NCBI RefSeq assembly: GCF_007860095.1 | Contig: NZ_SJPT01000002.1 | Location: 434,001 to 498,000 of the forward strand | Reading direction: 5' to 3' | Source: Novipirellula galeiformis | GTDB taxonomy: Bacteria; Planctomycetota; Planctomycetia; Pirellulales; Pirellulaceae | Length of the DNA stretch: 64,000 nt | Notes under the pieces: generated by a model | Databases searched by the model: none | What the model was told of the DNA's origin: nothing | What the model saw: only the letters and a program-made list of their open reading frames with translations | Program-made: the position numbers and the translations under genes | Part shown: positions 30,432 to 39,536 of the stretch, piece after piece | Layout: every line of letters starts with the position of its first letter | Numbering within the stretch: the stretch's first letter is position 1

Positions 30432-31683
30432 GTGGCATCGCGAGCTCGGCAAGCGTTTGTTTGCCATCCCGGATCAAAGCTTGCGGAATCGGCAACCGTG
30501 CGTGAAGAGCCGACCGTCACCTTATTTTCGCGTACGCAGCCTAAACGGCTTCCTCGAGATTCCCACGTGTCTCAATGACCTTTGACTGTAACGCCGGAGG
30601 TGGGAAAAGCTGAAAAACGCGAGCTGGCTTTGCGTCATGCGCCGCCAGTTTCGCGATTTACTGTTTGACGGTCAAATCTTTCAGTGATCCTTCACCGCGA
30701 GATCGTGGGTCTGTTGAACTGACGCGGTCATTGAAGTCGCGAACGAATCGATGACGTTTTATGGCAGTACAACCAAACAGCAAAAAATGGAAGCAACATC
30801 CGTGTACATGAGTTGTGGACGCCCAGTTCGCAATCGTTCCTTCGGTGGAAACTCCCAAGCTACTCGTCGTTTGAATCCATCAAGACGACTTCCGAAAACC
30901 TGAATCATTCAGGACTCGTTTATCCAAACAAAAAGTCAATTACGGTTCCATTCCGTAATGCTTCTTATTGCGTTCTAGACACTCCGCTGAGAATGAGAGG
31001 AAGGTGGCGAACCGAGGGATCCAAGCAAGCTTGAGTCGTTCGGATTTCCCATCAGGATCTCTCCGTCAATCAGGTTTGTGAAAAGTTAAAAGAGAAGCAA
31101 TCGCGTTGACGTTGTTACTCGCAGTTCATCAACGTTCTGAACGTGCGTGAATGTGGCGACGTTCGGTAGCGATGTCAACAACAAACCGGCAAGAGTTTTT
31201 CAAGCGAACGTTGCGTTATCGTGAAACTTCCGCAAAACACTGGCGTTGCTCACTTAAAAAAAGTTTTCAAAAAACGCGAACGTGATTGGCTAAGTTTACA
31301 TCGCACGATCACATGCCACCTGCGCCAAATTCAGTACCGCGTTTACGGATCAACTTGCGTTACAATCGTCACCGTTACCGCTCGTCATGCTTTCCATCGT
31401 AAGTACCACATGCTAGCAGTGGTGCAGGTTCCCCAATGTGTCGTCGTAACGATTTTGGACAACGCGTTACACATCGTTGGACTCGACGTTTACTCGTGGG
31501 TGTTCAGTGATCACCAACGCATGGACACACGTCATCGTTCATCGAGAGAGCATTAAAATTCGACCGCAAACTTCGACCTTGGGGGTTTGTTTCTCGCTCG
31601 TCAAATTGCGGTGTTAAACAAAAACAAATGGCTTCATTCGGTGTCCATCTTAGGGTCACAACGGATCATCGCATCGCACGCTG

Positions 31684-31719
31684 GCGGTAACCCGCATCCA
31701 TCGCCCGCGGTAACCCGCA
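31684..31719. repeat. 13-bp direct repeat
   Basis: GCGGTAACCCGCA occurs at 31684-31696 and again at 31707-31719. The copies lie inside a 63-codon minus-strand frame (31634-31825, TTG start) that is Cys-rich at its C-terminal end but unrecognised. Confidence 0.6.
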
Positions 31720-31889
31720 CACTGTCACCCCAATAGCTGCGATCAACCCAGAAGCTGTAATCGAATCCGATGCGTGTCACCTTGCAGCAAGGATCGTGGC
31801 AAGCGAATGCCTTAAGTTGAATCAATCATCGAGGTCTTTTTGCGCCGTGACCTACCGTGTGCCATCGAGTCAGCGTTTCGGAGGCAGCC

Positions 31890-31915
31890 CGAGATCGCTG
31901 ATCCCTGCGATCTCG
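31890..31915. repeat. Perfect 9-bp inverted repeat
   Basis: CGAGATCGC (31890-31898) and GCGATCTCG (31907-31915) are separated by an 8-base loop. It stands 10 bp before the 15-bp tandem repeat array. It could form a stem-loop on either strand. Confidence 0.6.
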
Positions 31916-31925
31916 CAGAGACGAT

Positions 31926-32015
31926 AGCATGCCGCCCGTCATCATGCCGCCCGTCATCAGGCCACCCGTCATCAGGCCACCCGTCATCAGGCCACCCGTC
32001 ATCAGGCCACCCGTC
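31926..32015. repeat. Six-copy 15-bp tandem repeat
   Basis: There are six head-to-tail 15-bp units. The last four are identical (ATCAGGCCACCCGTC), the second is ATCATGCCGCCCGTC and the first is AGCATGCCGCCCGTC. Because 15 is a multiple of three, it reads through in frame; on the minus strand it would give repeated Met-Thr-Gly-Gly-Leu/Met pentapeptides within an 80-codon frame. No start signal or family supports translation. Confidence 0.9.
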
Positions 32016-32505
32016 GGGATCGATTGGGCGGTAAGCTTTCTGACCTGACTAGACACCTCCCGCTGCACTTCTCAATGCCGTTGCGTTGCCTTAAGGGGCA
32101 GAATTCGAGGGCTCACTGGGGCCGATGCATCTGGGGGGCAAACAGTACCGAAACGAAGACAGATTCGGTGCCCCGGTTCGCACGGGGACGTCCGCAGAAA
32201 AAGTCCGCAGGGCACGGTCCGCAGGGACCGCCCCTGAGGGATGCTGAGCCGGTCCCGCATGTTCGCCGGTATCGACTCTAAACCTCGTGTTGACGCTGTT
32301 CCGACGGCACTCCCCCCCTTCTTGGCGGTGGTTGGCTGAGATCCATTCACACAGGCTGGAAAATGCTTGACCCTCCTCAGTCATGCCCATTAAGATTAAG
32401 GGAGCGTTGGGTGAGGTTGGCAAGTCTAGCATTGATTGCCAGAAGGTTTCTAGAAAGTTTTCTGTCTACCGTTAGACGCGCTGCAACTGTTCCGGAGGCA
32501 AGTCC

Positions 32506-32988
32506 ATGACTGCGGTTGTTACGACAAATCGAGCAACGACAAAGGCGTTTGTGGTCAATTCTGCTTTTCTGCAGGAGATCAAAGACAGTCATCCTGAGTT
32601 ATGGGAAACGCTACATCGGGTGCGTCAAGTCTGTGAGTGTGAGGACACCCCGTTTCAATCGGTGAGTCAGCTGGTTCGTTTATTGAACGAACTTCGCGAC
32701 CAAATGGCATTTCAATTTGCGTTGGAAGAAGCCTACGGCTACATCGAAGTCGGTTTGGACTTCGCGGCAACGGAAGCGAACCAAGCGAGAAAAGTAATCG
32801 CTCAGCATTGTTCGCTGTATTTGCAATTAAGCGAACTGATCGAGAAAGCCGAAGAGCTTCAATATCGCGGTGCGGCGGCGGCACACGTCCACGAGTTAAT
32901 CGCGGAAACTCAGGCGTTCGACGAGCGACTACGTGCTCATGAGCGATCCGAAGACGAGCTGATCGAAGCGTCATTCGACAGACGCTAA
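32506..32988 (+). CDS. Hemerythrin-like (HHE-type) helical protein
   Basis: The 160-residue protein is all-helical, and its pattern resembles the hemerythrin HHE cation-binding domain: LEEAYGYIE near 73-81, H101 in a central helix, and RAHERSEDELI at 143-153. Not every histidine of a canonical di-iron site is evident (the position before LEEAYGY is Gln/Phe), so metal binding is an inference and may be partial. Homologues of this kind could sense oxygen or redox state or simply store metal. The start is ATG 32506, preceded by 'ccggaggcaagtcc', which includes GGAGG about 10 bases upstream. A response-regulator gene follows 39 bp later (66 bp with its preferred start), suggesting co-transcription and a shared signalling role. 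Confidence 0.6.
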   Translation: MTAVVTTNRATTKAFVVNSAFLQEIKDSHPELWETLHRVRQVCECEDTPFQSVSQLVRLLNELRDQMAFQFALEEAYGYIEVGLDFAATEANQARKVIAQHCSLYLQLSELIEKAEELQYRGAAAAHVHELIAETQAFDERLRAHERSEDELIEASFDRR

Positions 32989-33054
32989 TTACATTTTGTT
33001 GGCAATGATGAAAGGGGAGCATTTCGCATGCATACTGGCTCAAGATTCAAACCG

Positions 33055-33474
33055 ATGGAAATCCTGTTGGTCGAAGATGGTCTAATGGATGCGAGGGTGA
33101 CCATTCACTCGCTACGACGTAGCCAAGTGCCCCATCGACTCACACTCGTTCGTTGTGTCAGCGAGGCGCTTCAATTTTTGCGACGTGAAGGAATCTTCGC
33201 ACGCGCTCCCAAGCCCGATTTGTTGTTGCTTGACCTGAATTTGCCCGATGGCTCAGGCATTGATGTGATCGAGGCCCTGAAACATAGCGATGTGAACACC
33301 GAAACATTGACGACCGTGGTATTGACCGCGAACGAAGAAGAGTGCGTTCGCGATCGCTGTAACGAGCTTGGAGTGCACGATTACATTCGCAAACCCGTCC
33401 ATGAAGATGAATTCATGCGTGTGGTTCGCGATCACAAACGGTTGATGGTTCACTCGACGCCCGTATTGGCATAG
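33055..33474 (+). CDS. Single-domain response regulator (CheY/Rcp1-like)
   Basis: This is a stand-alone receiver domain, 139 residues from the ATG at 33055 (MEILLVEDG). An upstream ATG at 33028 would add nine residues. Numbered from 33028, the acidic pair is E16-D17, the phospho-acceptor is D69 (LLLLDLNLPDGSG), the switch Thr is T100 (VVLTAN) and the invariant lysine is K122 (YIRKPVH). The long insertion between helix 2 and strand 3 (REGIFARAPKPD) resembles Rcp1-type regulators that pair with phytochrome-like or hybrid histidine kinases. There is no output domain, so it must act by protein contact. No kinase gene is in the window; the adjacent hemerythrin-like protein is the only candidate local partner. 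Confidence 0.9.
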   Translation: MEILLVEDGLMDARVTIHSLRRSQVPHRLTLVRCVSEALQFLRREGIFARAPKPDLLLLDLNLPDGSGIDVIEALKHSDVNTETLTTVVLTANEEECVRDRCNELGVHDYIRKPVHEDEFMRVVRDHKRLMVHSTPVLA

Positions 33475-33780
33475 GCGTTTGCCCGCTCGCATGCACTGCC
33501 GAGACTTGCGAGCCACCGTAGCACTTTCCCACAGCCCCGCTTTTCCACCGCCCCAGCTCTCGCTGAGTGTACGGAACCCTCACGACGACACTCGCACGGT
33601 GTCACGCACTACGCTGGCGACTTTCTGTCGCCGCGGGCCGGTCCCGTCTCTTTCCCACCATTCCGTCTCCTTCCCACCATTCCGCCTCATTCGCAGGCGG
33701 CTGATCAAAGGCAAGAACGGTTCAAGCTTCAGACTCCCGCACGGCAAAAGATCCGTGCGTTCAAAAGCACCCTTCGTAGG
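33475..33780. other. Convergent intergenic gap
   Basis: This gap lies between the response-regulator gene (+) and sdhB (-). It contains a 19-bp tandem duplication (ttcccaccattccg-, about 33653-33690), a 6-bp hairpin CCGCCT/AGGCGG (33682-33700) and a 7-bp hairpin at 33738-33759. No supported gene was found. Confidence 0.5.
33738..33759 (-). terminator. Hairpin downstream of sdhB
   Basis: CGCACGG (33738-33744) pairs perfectly with CCGTGCG (33753-33759) around an 8-base loop. It lies about 22 bp past the sdhB stop on the minus strand. A T-run is absent. Confidence 0.4.
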
Positions 33781-34635
33781 CTACTTCTGGAACCATTTTT
33801 TAATGGTGTAAACCGTTGTAGCGCGACCGGTACGAGCGATCGACGTGGTCAACGGAATCTCTTTAGGGCACACCGACACGCAGTTCTGTGCATTCCCACA
33901 AGACTGGATCCCGCCGGGGCCGGTGAGCGCGTCGAGTCGATCGTCAGCCAGCGATTTTCCGGTCGGATGGTTATTGAACAACATCGCCTGTGAAATCGCG
34001 TGGGGGCCAACAAACGCGGTGTCAAACTCCGCGTCCTTGCGGGCCTGGAACGCTTCGTCGGATTCGCCTTCCTGACGCTCCAGCTCGATCTTCGCAAACT
34101 GCGGACATGCGTCCAAGCAACATCCACAGCTCATGCATTGGCTGAGCGGGTAGTTTTGCTCCTGATCTTCACGAGAGACCCGTTCGCCGGCTCCCATGTT
34201 GTAGTAGCTGTCTACAGGCACCCAAGCCTTGACGCGTGTCAAGTTACGGAACAATCGTTCGCGATCGACTTGAAGGTCACGGACCACTGGGAATTTGCTC
34301 ATCGGCTCGAGTACAAGCTCATCGCTGTTCTCGGCTAACAAACGGTCCACGAGTGCACTGCAGCTTTGTCGAACGCGCCCGTTGATCACCATCGTGCAAG
34401 AGCCGCAAACCTCCTCGAGGCATCCGCAATCCCAAGCGACTGGAGCGACCTTTTTACCATCGGACGTCTTCGCTTGAGCTGCGATCCGTTGCAGTACGCC
34501 GATCACGTTCAATTCGGGTTCGTACTTGATTTGATGCAGTTCCCAATACGCGTCCTTTCCAGGGCCGTCTTGGCGACGAACACGAACTTTGATGAACTCG
34601 GGACGTTTTTTCAATTTGGGTTCGAGGGCAATCAT
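33781..34635 (-). CDS. sdhB: Succinate dehydrogenase iron-sulfur subunit
   Basis: SdhB passes electrons from the flavoprotein to the membrane quinone through three Fe-S clusters. In this 284-residue protein the 2Fe-2S ferredoxin site is C72/C77/C80 with C92 (GCLEEVCGSC...QSC). The second cluster binding run is CMSCGCCLDACP (C167-C177), and a further cysteine set follows in CGNAQNCVSVCP near 250-265, as in 4Fe-4S and 3Fe-4S ligation. The sequence type (RVRRQDGPGK..., 'YNMGAGERVSRED') fits the class used by Bacteroidetes/planctomycetes with a single cytochrome b subunit. It is the last gene of the C-A-B operon, 128 bp after sdhA. Confidence 0.95.
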   Translation of the reverse strand: MIALEPKLKKRPEFIKVRVRRQDGPGKDAYWELHQIKYEPELNVIGVLQRIAAQAKTSDGKKVAPVAWDCGCLEEVCGSCTMVINGRVRQSCSALVDRLLAENSDELVLEPMSKFPVVRDLQVDRERLFRNLTRVKAWVPVDSYYNMGAGERVSREDQEQNYPLSQCMSCGCCLDACPQFAKIELERQEGESDEAFQARKDAEFDTAFVGPHAISQAMLFNNHPTGKSLADDRLDALTGPGGIQSCGNAQNCVSVCPKEIPLTTSIARTGRATTVYTIKKWFQK

Positions 34636-34763
34636 CCGTCGATCCTAGCAATGGCAAAAGTTGTGATTTAAAAAATTGAATGAGACGATCTGTGTTTTGA
34701 TGTGGGACAACTTCCTATTCGCCGCGGGGGCGAAATGGGTTGCAAGCGACTCCCACGATCCGC

Positions 34764-36728
34764 TTAGGGGGCAACCGCCTTTTGGGCGCGTTTGTTCCAT
34801 ACCTCTTCGATTTCTTCGGCACCGACCAAACCATACAATCGAGGTCGCGGTGGAATCAATGAAGTGTCGACATCCTCGTAAGCAAGATCGGGCATCTGAG
34901 TTTCTTGGTTCCAACTCGCCACCGTTGTCTTCAAGTACTTGCGGTTGTTCTCTTCAAACGCATCGCACCATTCCTCGGCTTGTTGACGACGCTCGGTTGG
35001 ATCCTCGGCGGTCAAAGGCGGTTTTTGGAAGTCGGGTTTGAAGTGAGCTCCACGACACTCGTCGCGTTGCAACGCCCCTTTCAAAATCGTCTTGGCCAAT
35101 GGGAACATGTCTTGGAGTGATTTCGCGAAAATCACGTTCTGGTTGGTCCAGCTACCGGTGTCCGATAAACTAACGCCCATCGCACGTTGATGTAGATCCT
35201 GGATCTTCTCGACCGCGTCGGATAGTTGGTCATTACGACGAACCACCGTGGCAACACGTGTCATCAGATCGCCTAGTTCCTGATGAATCAAATACGGGTT
35301 CTCATCGCGTCCCGGATGACCGGTCAACAAATCTTGATGGCGTTTGGTCTGAGTCTCCACGGCCGCGGATAAGACCGAAGCGGGAACGTCGTTGGCACCG
35401 CCCGATTGATTGTTGGCGTAGTTGACGATGGAAGGCCCCGTGAACAATCCCGTGAAGATACAAGACAACAACGAGTTCGCGCCCAAGCGGTTCGCACCAT
35501 GGTAGTGATAATCGCACTCGCCGATCGCGTACAAACCGGGGATATTGGTCATGTGATTTTGCGGAGCTCCCGCTTCGAGGCCGCCATTCTCAGCTTTCAC
35601 ATAGTCGGCCCACAATCCTCCCATGCTGTAATGCACTGCGGGGAAGATCCGCATCGGTTCGTCACGAGGGTCGACCCCTTGGAATTTCTCGTAAATCTCG
35701 AGGATCCCGCCAAGTTTGCGGTCGAGTTCGGAGCGTTCGATATGGGTCAAGTCGAGATAAACGCACATCCGATCCGGGTCGACGCTTAGTCCATCATTGA
35801 CACAAATGTCAAAGATTTCGCGGGTCGCGATGTCACGTGGGACAAGATTACCGTATTCGGGATAACGCTCTTCCAAGAAGTAATAGCGTTCGTTTTCGGG
35901 GATTTGCTTTGGCTCACGCGAGTCTTGCGGCTTTTTCGGAACCCAGACGCGACCGCCCTCACCGCGAGCCGATTCACTCATCAAACGCAGCTTGTCGCTA
36001 CCGGGAATTGCGGTCGGGTGGACTTGGATAAACTCAGCGTTGGCGTACTTTGCGCCCGCTTGGTAACAGCGGCTCGCAGCGCTTCCGGTACAGAAGACAC
36101 TCATCGTGCTGCGGCCGTAGACCAATCCGCAGCCGCCGGTAGCGACCACGACGGCATCGGCCGGAAACGACTTGATCTCCATCGATACCATGTCTTGGGC
36201 GACAACGCCACGACAGCGTCCATCGTCGTCCTTGATCGGCGCCAAGAAATCCCAGAACTCAAACTTTCGAACCATGCCCTCGCTTTCACGACGTCGGACT
36301 TGTTCGTCCAACGCATACAACAACTGCTGGCCCGTCGTTGCTCCGGCAAAGGCCGTTCGTTTGTAAAGTGTTCCACCAAAGCGTCGACGATCGATAAAGC
36401 CTTCGCCGGTGCGGTTAAACGGAACGCCCAAACGATCCATCAAATCGATCACTTTGGGAGCCCAGAAAGCCATCTCTTTCACGGGCGGTTGATGGTTGAG
36501 AAAGTCACCCCCATAGACGGTGTCATCAAAGTGCTTCCACTCGTCGTCGCCAAGTTGGCGCGTCGCGTCGTTGCAGCTGTTGATCCCGCCCTGAGCACAA
36601 ACGCTGTGCGAGCGTTTGACCGGAGTCAGGCTAATCAAATCCACCTTCACACCGAGCTCAGCAAGCTTCATGGTGGATGCAAGGCCGGCGAGTCCACCAC
36701 CAATAACGACAACACGATGCTCAGACAT
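34764..36728 (-). CDS. sdhA: Succinate dehydrogenase flavoprotein subunit
   Basis: SdhA oxidises succinate to fumarate in the TCA cycle. The 654-residue product has the N-terminal FAD-binding VVVIGGGLAGL and the histidine for covalent FAD attachment (H41 in RSHSVCAQGGIN). Substrate-site segments are QVHPTAIPG and ESARGEGGRVWV, with YSMGGL and GANRLGANSLLSC nearer the C-terminal half. The length and the extended C-terminal domain match the B. subtilis-like/Bacteroidetes-like type rather than the shorter E. coli type. The gene lies 116 bp downstream of sdhC and upstream of sdhB, all on the same strand. Confidence 0.96.
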   Translation of the reverse strand: MSEHRVVVIGGGLAGLASTMKLAELGVKVDLISLTPVKRSHSVCAQGGINSCNDATRQLGDDEWKHFDDTVYGGDFLNHQPPVKEMAFWAPKVIDLMDRLGVPFNRTGEGFIDRRRFGGTLYKRTAFAGATTGQQLLYALDEQVRRRESEGMVRKFEFWDFLAPIKDDDGRCRGVVAQDMVSMEIKSFPADAVVVATGGCGLVYGRSTMSVFCTGSAASRCYQAGAKYANAEFIQVHPTAIPGSDKLRLMSESARGEGGRVWVPKKPQDSREPKQIPENERYYFLEERYPEYGNLVPRDIATREIFDICVNDGLSVDPDRMCVYLDLTHIERSELDRKLGGILEIYEKFQGVDPRDEPMRIFPAVHYSMGGLWADYVKAENGGLEAGAPQNHMTNIPGLYAIGECDYHYHGANRLGANSLLSCIFTGLFTGPSIVNYANNQSGGANDVPASVLSAAVETQTKRHQDLLTGHPGRDENPYLIHQELGDLMTRVATVVRRNDQLSDAVEKIQDLHQRAMGVSLSDTGSWTNQNVIFAKSLQDMFPLAKTILKGALQRDECRGAHFKPDFQKPPLTAEDPTERRQQAEEWCDAFEENNRKYLKTTVASWNQETQMPDLAYEDVDTSLIPPRPRLYGLVGAEEIEEVWNKRAQKAVAP

Positions 36729-36844
36729 AATTCAAATCAAACGTTGTTTTAGGAATGACTACAGTTCTTTAGGGGGGGCAAGCGTGCATGCTTTGCCACA
36801 ATTTACGATTTCACCGCGAAGAGAGCGGCAAGCAATTTTTCTGC

Positions 36845-37699
36845 TTATTGGTCGCTTGGCACATCGGTCTCGGACGCAGCGGCAGTGTCCGGGGTCACAG
36901 CAGCCGATCGCTTTTCAGGTAGATCGGAGATCACGCCCGCTTCGACATTGGCTTTGTACATGCGGTCTTCGATTGTTCTCATGTTGGCCACATCCTCGGG
37001 ACCGGGCGCGACGGCGGCCCACCATGCACTCAGAGCAATAACCGTAAGCACGGCACCGAAAACCACTGAAACTTTGCTCGCTCGAGCTTGTGCGGCGGGT
37101 GAAATCCACAATCCCCAGGTAATTCCTGCTGTCCAAAGTCCGTTTGCCAAGTGGTAAACGCACGCCAAGATGCCCACCAAGTAGAACGCGGGCCACACGA
37201 AACCGCCCCATTGGTTCATCGATTCCGCCAACGTGCTGGCGGCGTTGTAGGGCCTAAACGAGGCCATTTGCAAGGGACGAATGACATCCAAGTAGGGACC
37301 AAAGTGGAACCAACCGTGCATATGCCAGATGTGCATGAACAAATAAACCAGAGCGATGATTCCGGTCCAACGCTGCCACGCGTAACGGCGGTTGCTCGTG
37401 AATCGATACTGGCTGGTATTAAGTTTCGCGTTCTTGGCGATCCAAATCCCTAGAATCCCGTGAAATAGCAGCGGTGCAAAAATACCGCCCCACTCGATGA
37501 TCGGCAGCGCCTTTCCCGCGCTGTGAATCATGTAAACTGCACGTTGAAACGTTTCGGTGCTGTTCAACAGGCTGGCGTTGGTCGTCAAGTGGATGACCAT
37601 GTAAAGCCCGAGCGGCACAATTCCAATCAAGGAATGGAACCGGCGAATCGCGAACTCATGTCGAAGGAAAAATGATGTCTTAGTAGTCGAGTTAGCCAC
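36845..37699 (-). CDS. sdhC: Succinate dehydrogenase cytochrome b558 subunit
   Basis: This single membrane anchor and quinone-binding subunit has 284 residues and about five hydrophobic helices, with histidines suited to two b hemes (RRFHSLIG, YMVIHLTT, LFHGILG, LFMHIWHMHGW, VYHLANGLW). It matches the cytochrome b558 family of Bacillus-type complex II. The C-terminal 50 residues after the fifth helix form a charged tail (MRTIEDRMYKANVEAG...SETDVPSDQ) that is longer than in most family members. This is the first gene of the sdhCAB operon. A 247-bp divergent region separates it from the preferred start of the GntP-type permease gene. Confidence 0.92.
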   Translation of the reverse strand: MANSTTKTSFFLRHEFAIRRFHSLIGIVPLGLYMVIHLTTNASLLNSTETFQRAVYMIHSAGKALPIIEWGGIFAPLLFHGILGIWIAKNAKLNTSQYRFTSNRRYAWQRWTGIIALVYLFMHIWHMHGWFHFGPYLDVIRPLQMASFRPYNAASTLAESMNQWGGFVWPAFYLVGILACVYHLANGLWTAGITWGLWISPAAQARASKVSVVFGAVLTVIALSAWWAAVAPGPEDVANMRTIEDRMYKANVEAGVISDLPEKRSAAVTPDTAAASETDVPSDQ

Positions 37700-37757
37700 G
37701 TCTGTCGTCTTGCTTTACATGTGAAAGAGGTAAGACCGCACCAAGCGGCAAGCCATC

Positions 37758-37773
37758 GGTGATCACAATCACC
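37758..37773. promoter_or_regulatory. Palindrome in the sdhC / permease divergent region
   Basis: GGTGAT-CACA-ATCACC is a perfect 6-bp inverted repeat about 60 bp upstream of sdhC. The position and symmetry suit an operator for a dimeric regulator; no regulator can be named. Confidence 0.35.
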
Positions 37774-37946
37774 AGTGAATGCTTGTCACCTGAGAGCCCC
37801 AGGTCCAGAGGCCCCAACGGTTCTTCGGGAACACGCCTAGTGCTCTACGGCAATTTGCACTGCCCATTCAGCCCCTGGAACAATTTAGAGCGCAGCGCTT
37901 GAATCGCCAAGGACGGCATCTCCCCGTGAAGTCAATATTGGAAACA

Positions 37947-39470
37947 ATGCCACCTATGATCGGTAACATCCTAGCTCCGTCGGGTTTGACCGCCCAAGAT
38001 ACCGCATCGCTCAGTATGAATGTTTGGTGGGTCGTTGGAATTTCAGTGCTAATCGTGCTGATTTCGGTCCTGGTGTTCCGGCTGCATGCCTTTTTGACCC
38101 TACTATTAGCAGGATTGTTAGTAGCAAGTTTGTCCACCTCCGCCAATCTTAATCGCTACGCCCAAGCCAAAGTTAGCGAAGGCAAGATGAGCGAAGCGGC
38201 GGCGATCTCGTTCGTCTCGCAATCGCCGCCGAGTCGGCTGGCGACTTCGTTTGGAGAAACCGCGGGCAAAATCGGCATTCTGATCGCTCTGGCTAGCGTG
38301 ATCGGGCAATGCCTACTCGAATCCGGCGCGGCATCGACGATTGTCGACTCGATTCTGAAGATCACCGGACAACGTCGCGCCCCCGAAGCACTCTCTGCGA
38401 GTTCCTTTGTCATTGGGATCCCAGTCTACTTTGATACGGTCTTCTATTTGATGGTGCCGTTGGCGAGATCGCTTCGCCGTCGACTCGGCAAGGACTACGT
38501 TTTGTTTTTGATGGCGATCATGGCCGGGGGATCGATTGCCCATTCACTGGTACCGCCCACGCCAGGGCCGCTTCAGGTGGCGGAGATCATTGGGGTCGAT
38601 ATCGGCACGATGATGATCGCGGGATTGGCGATCGGAGGATGCAGCAGTGTTTTCTCGCTGATGGCCGCTCGAGTGATCAATCGGCTCGTCGATGTGCCCC
38701 TGCGACCTCTCAGCGATAGTGATGCAACGAACGAAAGCGAATCGCGAGCGATGCCGCCGCAAGGCGAGGCGGCCGATGCTTCGCGTCCCTCGCTGATCGC
38801 GTCCATTTTACCCATCGTGATCCCGGTCGCGATGATTGGAACCGGATCGGTCGGCGGTTACTTGATTCAATCGGGCTCGCTCGACTTGGCGGGCGCCGCC
38901 TCGTGGATGCGAACGCTCGGTGACAAGAACATCGCAATCTCCGTCGGTGCGGCGTTTGCCATGTCGCTGATTCGCTATTGCCCCGCCAGCACTCGGAAGT
39001 CGCTTGTCAATCGCTCGTTGAGCTCGGCGGGGAACATCATTTTAATCACCTCCGCGGGTGGGGCTTTCGGAGCGATGCTGTACCAAGCTGGCATCGCGGC
39101 TGCGATTGCGGATCTCACCGGCGACCTGCCCGGATTACTGCTGTTGCCGCTTGCCTTTCTTGTCACGGCATCGATTCGAACGCTGCAGGGGTCGGCCACC
39201 ATTGCGATGATCACCGCAGCCGGCGTGCTCCAGGCGTTTGCACATGCCGAATCGTTGCCCTTTCACCCCGTCTATCTCGCGATGGCGATCGGAGCAGGTA
39301 GCAAACCGATCTCTTGGATGACCGACAGCGGCTTCTGGGTGATCACCCGCATGAGCGGCATGACTGAATCCGAAGGGCTCCGAGTGATTGCTCCGATGAC
39401 CATCGCCATGGGATTTTCGGCATTGTTTTTCACCATGGTTTTCGCGTTTCTATTTCCCGGCGTTTCCTAA
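37947..39470 (+). CDS. GntP-family (gluconate:H+ symporter-like) permease
   Basis: This 507-residue polytopic membrane protein has about 12 hydrophobic segments. Recognisable GntP-family stretches are FRLHAFLTLLLAGLLV near the N-terminus, SLVPPTPGPLQVAEIIGVDIG in the middle and TASIRTLQGSATIAMITAAGVL followed by KPISWMTDSGFWVI near the C-terminus. Members import gluconate or other sugar acids with protons. I chose the ATG at 37947; the frame extends up to a TTG at 37899. An M24 peptidase gene follows 66 bp later. Sugar-acid uptake would fit a pectin-degrading organism, but that link is only inference. Confidence 0.85.
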   Translation: MPPMIGNILAPSGLTAQDTASLSMNVWWVVGISVLIVLISVLVFRLHAFLTLLLAGLLVASLSTSANLNRYAQAKVSEGKMSEAAAISFVSQSPPSRLATSFGETAGKIGILIALASVIGQCLLESGAASTIVDSILKITGQRRAPEALSASSFVIGIPVYFDTVFYLMVPLARSLRRRLGKDYVLFLMAIMAGGSIAHSLVPPTPGPLQVAEIIGVDIGTMMIAGLAIGGCSSVFSLMAARVINRLVDVPLRPLSDSDATNESESRAMPPQGEAADASRPSLIASILPIVIPVAMIGTGSVGGYLIQSGSLDLAGAASWMRTLGDKNIAISVGAAFAMSLIRYCPASTRKSLVNRSLSSAGNIILITSAGGAFGAMLYQAGIAAAIADLTGDLPGLLLLPLAFLVTASIRTLQGSATIAMITAAGVLQAFAHAESLPFHPVYLAMAIGAGSKPISWMTDSGFWVITRMSGMTESEGLRVIAPMTIAMGFSALFFTMVFAFLFPGVS

Positions 39471-39536
39471 CGATTCCTTTTTTCTGTTAGGCTAGTCCGC
39501 TCTGCTTATCGACTCCGACTCTGTTCACGATTCATC

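Larger units (their letters stand above)
30418..32505. other. Gene-poor 2.1-kb region
   Basis: No frame here has a recognisable domain. Short frames occur on both strands, including 31221-31556 (+, 111 codons) and 31826-32068 (-, 80 codons, driven by the tandem repeat). Their composition is arginine/histidine/serine-rich, as expected for translated noncoding sequence. The segment around 31080-31330 is visibly more AT-rich than the flanks. The region holds a 13-bp direct repeat (31684-31696, 31707-31719), a perfect hairpin (31890-31915), a 15-bp tandem repeat (31926-32015) and a cluster of three gtccgcag copies near 32189-32225. It may be a decayed locus or regulatory/structural DNA. Confidence 0.55.

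Noticed and set aside
31221-31556. 111-codon plus-strand frame in the gene-poor region
   Set aside because: His/Arg/Thr-rich, without a ribosome-binding site or family; the surrounding DNA has no coding bias.
31926-32015. CRISPR array
   Set aside because: The 15-bp units are contiguous with no spacers, so it is a simple tandem repeat.
31826-32068. 80-codon minus-strand frame giving MTGGL repeats
   Set aside because: It exists only because the 15-bp repeat length is a multiple of three; no support for translation.
35904-36752. 282-codon plus-strand frame opposite sdhA
   Set aside because: It lies wholly antisense to a clear flavoprotein gene and has no domain.
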